Origin: Chloroflexota bacterium
GTDB taxonomy: Bacteria > Chloroflexota > Limnocylindria > Limnocylindrales > CSP1-4
Length of the DNA stretch: 9,640 nt
Direction: 5' to 3'
NCBI GenBank assembly: GCA_030271555.1
Contig: JARXKQ010000030.1
Coordinates: 1-9,640 of the forward strand
The first letter of the stretch is position 1; the number at the start of each line of letters is the position of its first letter. A program made the translations under genes and the position numbers. The notes beneath the pieces are model-generated. The model was given only the letters and a program-made list of their open reading frames with translations, was not told the origin of the DNA and did no database searches. Shown here in pieces: positions 6,308 to 9,640 of this stretch.

Positions 6308-7552
6308 TCAGGGCTCGTCGTGCGCGATGTGCGCGAACTGCCGCCAGAGCAGCACCACCAGGATCGCCGAGCCCACGAAGGCGAACCAGAACGGTCCGGT
6401 GATGCCGAATTGGCCGGCGATCAGACCACCCAGCGGCGTGCCGATGACCAAGCCGCCAAAGCCGGCGAAGCGCATGACGCCGCCAACACGCCCGAGCAGC
6501 TCGTTCGGCACGGCGCGTTGACGGACCGTATTAGCCGTGGCGCCCCAGGTAAATCCGTGGGCGCCGGAGAGAAACATGATGCCGAACGCCACGAGCGGTG
6601 ACGTGGTCGCCGCGAGGACCAGGTGGGTCAGCGTCTCCATGACCAGCCCGACACGCATGATGTTGCCCAGGCTGAAGCGCTGCGTGAGGCGGACGTAGAA
6701 AGCCGTGGCGAGAATGCCACCTGCCGCGGCTGAGGTCGTCAGCAGGCCGAAGCCCACCGCGTCCAGGTGAAGGTGCTGGGCCGAGTACAGGACGAGCACG
6801 CCCATCGCGGCGCCCCAGGTGACATTGAACGTGAAGATCGTGATCGCGAGTGTGCGCATCGCCGCGTGATGGGCGAGCCAGCGCAGGCCCTCGAGCAGGT
6901 CAGCCACGAAGGATCTCCGCTCGGATGGGTCGGTGGCGATGGCACCCACGGACGACGAGATGCGCGAGATGAGTACCGCGCCCAACAGGAAGGCCACGGC
7001 GTTGGTGGCGAAAGGAACTGCCATGCCAATGGCGAATAGGAAGGCGCCTATCGGCGGCCCGACGAGCTGGTTGAGCGTGATGTACGTGCCCTGCATCCGC
7101 GCGTTGCCCACCGCGAGGTCGTCGCGCGGCACGATGCTCGGCATCAGCGTGCTCGACGCTGAGTCGGCAAAGACCTCGGCCGTCCCCAGTGCCAGGATCG
7201 CCGCCAGGACGTACGCGATGCTCACGCTGCCGGTGACGATCGTGGCCGCGAGCAGCACGAGAACGACCGCGCGGACGATGTTGGCCCCGATGACCAGCAG
7301 CCGCCGATTGAACCGGTCTGCCGCAACGCCACCCACGAGGCCGAACAGCAGCCAGGGCAAGTAGTCGAAGGTGATCGCCAGCGACACCAGGAACGGGTCG
7401 TGCGTCTGCGAGGCGACAAGCAGCGGGCCCGCGGCGAGGACGATGCCGTCGCCGGTGTTGTTTACCACCGAGGTGGCCAGCAGCCAACGGAAATCGCGCC
7501 CAAATCTGGGCGGGGCGATCACATCTAGCGCGATATGCAAGGGATTCCGCAC
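6308..7552 (-). CDS. MFS exporter, EntS-like (MFS_3) family
   Basis: The 414-residue inner-membrane protein has about 12 hydrophobic segments. The first carries the NNTGDGI motif (31-37) with its Asp, as in MFS_3 exporters such as EntS. The loop between helices 2 and 3 has GGVAADRFNRR (74-84), the MFS motif A. A hydrophilic loop at about 200-222 separates the two six-helix halves, and the second half repeats weaker signature loops (RLTQRFSLG, 288-296; NELLGRVGG, 350-358). Length is typical. Substrates of the family include siderophores, macrolides and other small molecules; none can be named here. The start is GTG 7552, 7 bases after the predicted -10 hexamer TAACCT, with no Shine-Dalgarno. 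It is followed after 27 bases by the class V PLP enzyme, so a role in exporting a product of that enzyme is possible but only inferred from position. Confidence 0.9.
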   Translation of the reverse strand: MRNPLHIALDVIAPPRFGRDFRWLLATSVVNNTGDGIVLAAGPLLVASQTHDPFLVSLAITFDYLPWLLFGLVGGVAADRFNRRLLVIGANIVRAVVLVLLAATIVTGSVSIAYVLAAILALGTAEVFADSASSTLMPSIVPRDDLAVGNARMQGTYITLNQLVGPPIGAFLFAIGMAVPFATNAVAFLLGAVLISRISSSVGAIATDPSERRSFVADLLEGLRWLAHHAAMRTLAITIFTFNVTWGAAMGVLVLYSAQHLHLDAVGFGLLTTSAAAGGILATAFYVRLTQRFSLGNIMRVGLVMETLTHLVLAATTSPLVAFGIMFLSGAHGFTWGATANTVRQRAVPNELLGRVGGVMRFAGFGGLVIGTPLGGLIAGQFGITGPFWFAFVGSAILVVLLWRQFAHIAHDEP

Positions 7553-7559
7553 GCGGGCG

Positions 7560-7565
7560 AGGTTA
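7560..7565 (-). promoter_or_regulatory. Predicted -10 element, leaderless start of the MFS exporter
   Basis: TAACCT on the minus strand (context GCGGGTAACCT) lies 7 bases before the GTG at 7552. No Shine-Dalgarno is present in between. It implies a separate promoter for the exporter/class V enzyme pair rather than read-through from the gene at 7703. Confidence 0.5.
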
Positions 7566-7669
7566 CCCGCAAGGGGAGCGCAGGCACGCGTCCCACGCGG
7601 GCATGCGCGGAGAGCGCAGCAGTGGCCCGAGGGCCGTCTGCGGAGATAGAGGTGTTTGGCTAGTCGTCG

Positions 7670-7689
7670 TCCTCGTCGTGCGACGAGGA
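7670..7689 (-). terminator. Inverted repeat after the TMEM175-family gene, possible terminator
   Basis: TCCTCGTCG (7670-7678) and CGACGAGGA (7681-7689) are perfectly complementary, giving a 7-9 bp GC-rich stem with a 2-4 base loop. It begins 13 bases after the stop of the minus-strand gene at 7703. No T-run follows, so it is not a classic intrinsic terminator. The rest of the 150-base gap (7553-7702) holds the promoter of the MFS gene and no other feature I can name. Confidence 0.35.
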
Positions 7690-7702
7690 GCGGCTGGGCC
7701 GC

Positions 7703-8284
7703 CTAGCGGGTCTCGTTGAGTCGACGCTCAATTCGCTGGCTCGGCACGATCCACATCGCCGACACGATGAAGTCGATCGCTACGGCCACTGCGGGCACAG
7801 CGAACGACACGGCGAGCGCGATGACGTAGAGGGCGATCGACAGAAGGCCTTTTCTGTCGCCTTCGACCGTCTCAGTCAGCGTTGCCGACTGTCCTGGCGC
7901 ACGCATAAGCGTCACGACCAGCAGGGTGAACGAAAAGGCGGGCAGCAACAGCACAGCGTTGTAGAAGGCGACCGGCGCGGCCGCGAAAGAGTTCTCTCCC
8001 ATCCATGCCGTGGCGAAAGGCACCAGCGACAGCGAGAACAGCAACAACATGTTGGCCCACAGGACCCAGCTGCTGACGGTGTGCGCCGCCTGCAGAAGGT
8101 GGTGGTGGTTGTTCCAGTAGATCGCGATGTACGCAAAGCTCATCGCGTAGGCGAGCAGCTTCGGCCACAGCACGAACAGGTCGTCGAACGTGGTGCCGTC
8201 GGGCGGGCGCAGCTCGAGCACCATGATCGTGATGATGATGGCGATAACGCCATCGCTGAATGCCTCAAGCCGACCCTTGCTCAC
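7703..8284 (-). CDS. TMEM175/DUF1211-family integral membrane protein, putative potassium channel
   Basis: The 193-residue protein has the hallmarks of bacterial TMEM175 (DUF1211): RLEAFSDGVIAIIITIMVLEL at the N-terminus, containing the FSDGV signature at 9-13, YWNNHHHLL (56-64) and WANMLLLFSLSLVPFATAW (76-94). Six hydrophobic segments can be counted. Family members form tetrameric K+-selective channels in the cell membrane; the hydrophobic face of helix 1 with FSDGV lines the pore. Length is normal (about 200). The start is GTG 8284, 7 bases after a -10-like TATCCT and without a Shine-Dalgarno; an overlapping ATG at 8286 meets a stop at once (ATGTGA), so GTG is the start. It is divergent from the oxidoreductase at 8317 with only 32 bases between starts. 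Confidence 0.9.
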   Translation of the reverse strand: MSKGRLEAFSDGVIAIIITIMVLELRPPDGTTFDDLFVLWPKLLAYAMSFAYIAIYWNNHHHLLQAAHTVSSWVLWANMLLLFSLSLVPFATAWMGENSFAAAPVAFYNAVLLLPAFSFTLLVVTLMRAPGQSATLTETVEGDRKGLLSIALYVIALAVSFAVPAVAVAIDFIVSAMWIVPSQRIERRLNETR

Positions 8285-8291
8285 ATCGCAG

Positions 8292-8297
8292 AGGATA
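8292..8297 (-). promoter_or_regulatory. Predicted -10 element, leaderless start of the TMEM175-family gene
   Basis: TATCCT on the minus strand lies 7 bases before the GTG at 8284. It lies 6 bases from the oppositely directed hexamer at 8304-8309, so the two promoters overlap and each -35 region must fall at the start of the opposite gene. Confidence 0.55.
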
Positions 8298-8303
8298 TGG
8301 GGC

Positions 8304-8309
8304 TAGGCT
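8304..8309 (+). promoter_or_regulatory. Predicted -10 element, leaderless start of the luciferase-like oxidoreductase
   Basis: TAGGCT (context GGGCTAGGCT) lies 7 bases before the ATG at 8317, with no Shine-Dalgarno. It points away from the TATCCT at 8297-8292 on the other strand. Confidence 0.55.
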
Positions 8310-8316
8310 GCCGCCG

Positions 8317-9338
8317 ATGAAGAAGATTGGCTTCCTGTCCTTTGGCCACTGGTCCGAGACACCCTATTCGCAGGTTCGTTCAGGCTCTGACGCCCTTATC
8401 CAGTCGCTCGAGCTGGCCGTCGCGGCCGAGGAGTTGGGCGCGGATGGTGCTTTCTACCGCGTCCACCACTTCGCGCGCCAACTCGGGTCGCCATTCCCGT
8501 TGCTGGCTGCCGTTGGCGCGCGCACGAAGCGCATCGAGATGGGCACGGCCGTGGTCGACATGCGCTACGAGAACCCGTTCTACATGGCGGAGGACGCCGG
8601 TGCGGCGGACCTGCTCGCCGGTGGCCGAATGCAGCTTGGCATCAGTCGGGGCTCGCCGGAGCAGGTCATCGATGGCTACCGCCATTTCGGCTATCAGCCC
8701 GCCGAGGTGAGACGGATGCCGACATGGCGCGTCGCCACACCGAGGTGTTCCTCGAGCTTCTGAAGGGCGAAGGCTTTGCCCAGCCCAACCCGCGGCCCAT
8801 GTTCCCCAATCCGCCCGGCCTGCTGCGCCTGGAACCGTTCTCACGGGGCTTGCGCGAGCGGATCTGGTGGGGCGCAGCTTCAACTGAGACGGCTGTCTGG
8901 GCGGCCAAGCTGGGCATGAACCTGATGAGCTCCACGCTCCTGTTCGACGAGAGCGGCGAGCCGCTCCACGTTCAACAGCGCAAGCAGATAGATGCCTATC
9001 GCGCGGCGTGGAAGGAAGCCGGTCACGCGCGCGAGCCACGCATCTCGGTCAGCCGCAGCATCTTCGCCCTAGTTGACGACCGCGACCGGGAGTTCTTCGG
9101 CGGACCTCAACAGGGCCGCGACCAGTTCGGCTACATCGAGCCGAACAAGATGGCCGTGTTCGGGCGCTCCTATGCGGCCGAGCCCGACCAGCTCGTCGAG
9201 CAGCTCAAGGAGGACACGGCCATCGAGGCTGCAGACACGCTGCTATTGACGGTGCCCAACCAGCTGGGCGTGGACTACAACGCCCACGCGATCGAGTCGA
9301 TCCTGAAGTTCGTGGCGCCGCCCCTCGGCTGGCGCTGA
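8317..9338 (+). pseudogene. Luciferase-like flavin-dependent (LLM class) oxidoreductase, broken by a one-base frameshift
   Basis: The gene encodes a TIM-barrel flavin-dependent monooxygenase of the bacterial luciferase family, using FMN or F420. Part one (8317 to about 8706, residues 1-130) has KIGFLSFGHWSE, the ELAVAAEELGADGAFYRVHH strand and helix, the RTKRIEMGTAV strand and LGISRGSPEQVIDGY. It then runs into a wrong frame and stops at 8763. Part two continues in another frame from GGT at 8706: E-T-D-A-D-M-A-R-R-H-T-E-V, then WWGAASTETAVWAAKLGMNL, to the TGA at 9336-9338. Adding one G in the G-run at 8706-8707 restores a single 340-residue protein of normal family length. The remainder shows no decay, so the break is either very recent or a sequencing/assembly error in a short homopolymer. 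The start is ATG 8317, 7 bases after TAGGCT. The substrate is unknown. If the break is real, an internal ATG (8724) cannot give a working barrel. Confidence 0.88.
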
Positions 9339-9351
9339 GCTGAGGTCAGCG
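9333..9351. terminator. Short inverted repeat between convergent genes, weak terminator candidate
   Basis: CGCTGA (9333-9338, including the TGA stop) pairs with TCAGCG (9346-9351); an alternative inner stem is GCTGA (9339-9343) with TCAGC (9346-9350). It sits exactly between two converging genes, where a two-way terminator is expected. The stem is short and no T-run follows, so this is only a candidate. Confidence 0.2.
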
Positions 9352-9355
9352 AGAT

Positions 9356-9640
9356 CTATTGGTCGACGGTGCCCATGACTGAGTCGAGCGTCGTTACCAG
9401 CTGATCGGCATGCTTACGTTCGAATACCAGCGGCGGGCGGATCTTGAGCGTGTCGCCGTGGCGCCCCGTGGTGCCTATGAGGATGCCCTCGGCGCGCATG
9501 GCCTCAACTATGGTCGTGGCGCTGGACGCATCCGGCACCTGGACGCCGATTGCCATGCCTACTGCGCGCACGTCCTTGATGAGCGCCTGGGCGGTGGCCA
9601 GGTTGCGTAGCTGGCCGGCCAGGTAATCGCCTACGTCGCG
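9356..9640 (-). CDS. Class III aminotransferase, C-terminal 94 residues
   Basis: The reading frame enters from the right edge, where its N-terminus and active-site lysine are lost, and ends at the TAG at 9358-9356. The visible part is the small C-terminal domain of fold-type I, class III PLP aminotransferases: VGDYLAGQLRNLA, the IKDVRAVGMAIGVQV strand pair (families usually show DVRG-x-GLM-x-G), and TTGRHGDTLKIRPPLVFERK with HADQLV. The G-x-T-L-KIRPPL-x-F string with HAD resembles the AGXT2 / ethanolamine-phosphate phospholyase-like branch more than ornithine or acetylornithine aminotransferases, which usually have R-x-x-PPL. The frame stays open through the edge, so a GTG at 9571 is internal rather than a start. 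The gene converges on the broken oxidoreductase, 17 bases away. Confidence 0.88.
   Translation of the reverse strand, partial: RDVGDYLAGQLRNLATAQALIKDVRAVGMAIGVQVPDASSATTIVEAMRAEGILIGTTGRHGDTLKIRPPLVFERKHADQLVTTLDSVMGTVDQ

Noticed and set aside
7553..7702. Possible tRNA or small RNA in the 150-base gap, because of several GC-rich inverted repeats
   Set aside because: No cloverleaf, T-loop or CCA-like pattern is present. The small hairpins (for example GGCC-CGAG-GGCC at about 7624-7635) are expected in GC-rich DNA.
8724..9338. Separate 204-residue gene starting at ATG 8724
   Set aside because: That ATG is an internal Met of the oxidoreductase (D-A-D-M-A-R-R-H). There is no ribosome binding site, and the N-terminal half of the same fold lies just upstream in another frame.

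Overview
This is a GC-rich, gene-dense bacterial window with no RNA gene, insertion sequence or CRISPR array that I can see. Four putative lipoproteins lie in the first 4.6 kb, two of them with long Pro/Thr/Ser/Ala linkers. There is also a PD40-type propeller, many GTG starts, and -10-like hexamers sitting 6-7 nt before start codons (a leaderless-mRNA layout). Together these suggest Chloroflexota (Limnocylindria-like) or possibly an actinobacterium. That placement is an impression, not a test.

Layout. 1-2393 is a minus-strand block, transcribed from right to left: an S4-domain Hsp15-like RNA-binding protein (2007-2393), a lipoprotein with three tandem beta-sandwich repeats (787-1938), a second lipoprotein (151-780), and the N-terminus of a zinc-type alcohol dehydrogenase/quinone oxidoreductase running off the left edge (1-119). 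2451-4569 is a plus-strand block: a lipoprotein with an NTF2-like and a cupredoxin-like half (2451-3278), a 328-base gap holding a probable gene remnant, and a lipoprotein beta-propeller (3607-4569). 4577-8284 is a minus-strand block: a TMEM175/DUF1211 channel (7703-8284), an MFS exporter (6308-7552), and a class V PLP-dependent enzyme with a sulfurtransferase-like Cys motif (4577-6280), the last two probably co-transcribed. A flavin-dependent luciferase-like oxidoreductase (8317-9338, plus strand) is broken by a one-base frameshift. The C-terminus of a class III aminotransferase (9356-9640, minus strand) runs off the right edge.

How the genes fit together. Only the tight neighbours can be argued to work together: the two adjacent lipoproteins (6 bases apart, with the ribosome binding site overlapping the upstream stop) and the MFS/class V enzyme pair (27 bases apart). 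I found no convincing new multi-gene system. The points most worth checking are the shared leaderless-promoter layout, two clear one-base frameshifts (plus two suspicious spots) that may be assembly errors, the triple-repeat lipoprotein, and the possible copper site in the NTF2/cupredoxin lipoprotein.
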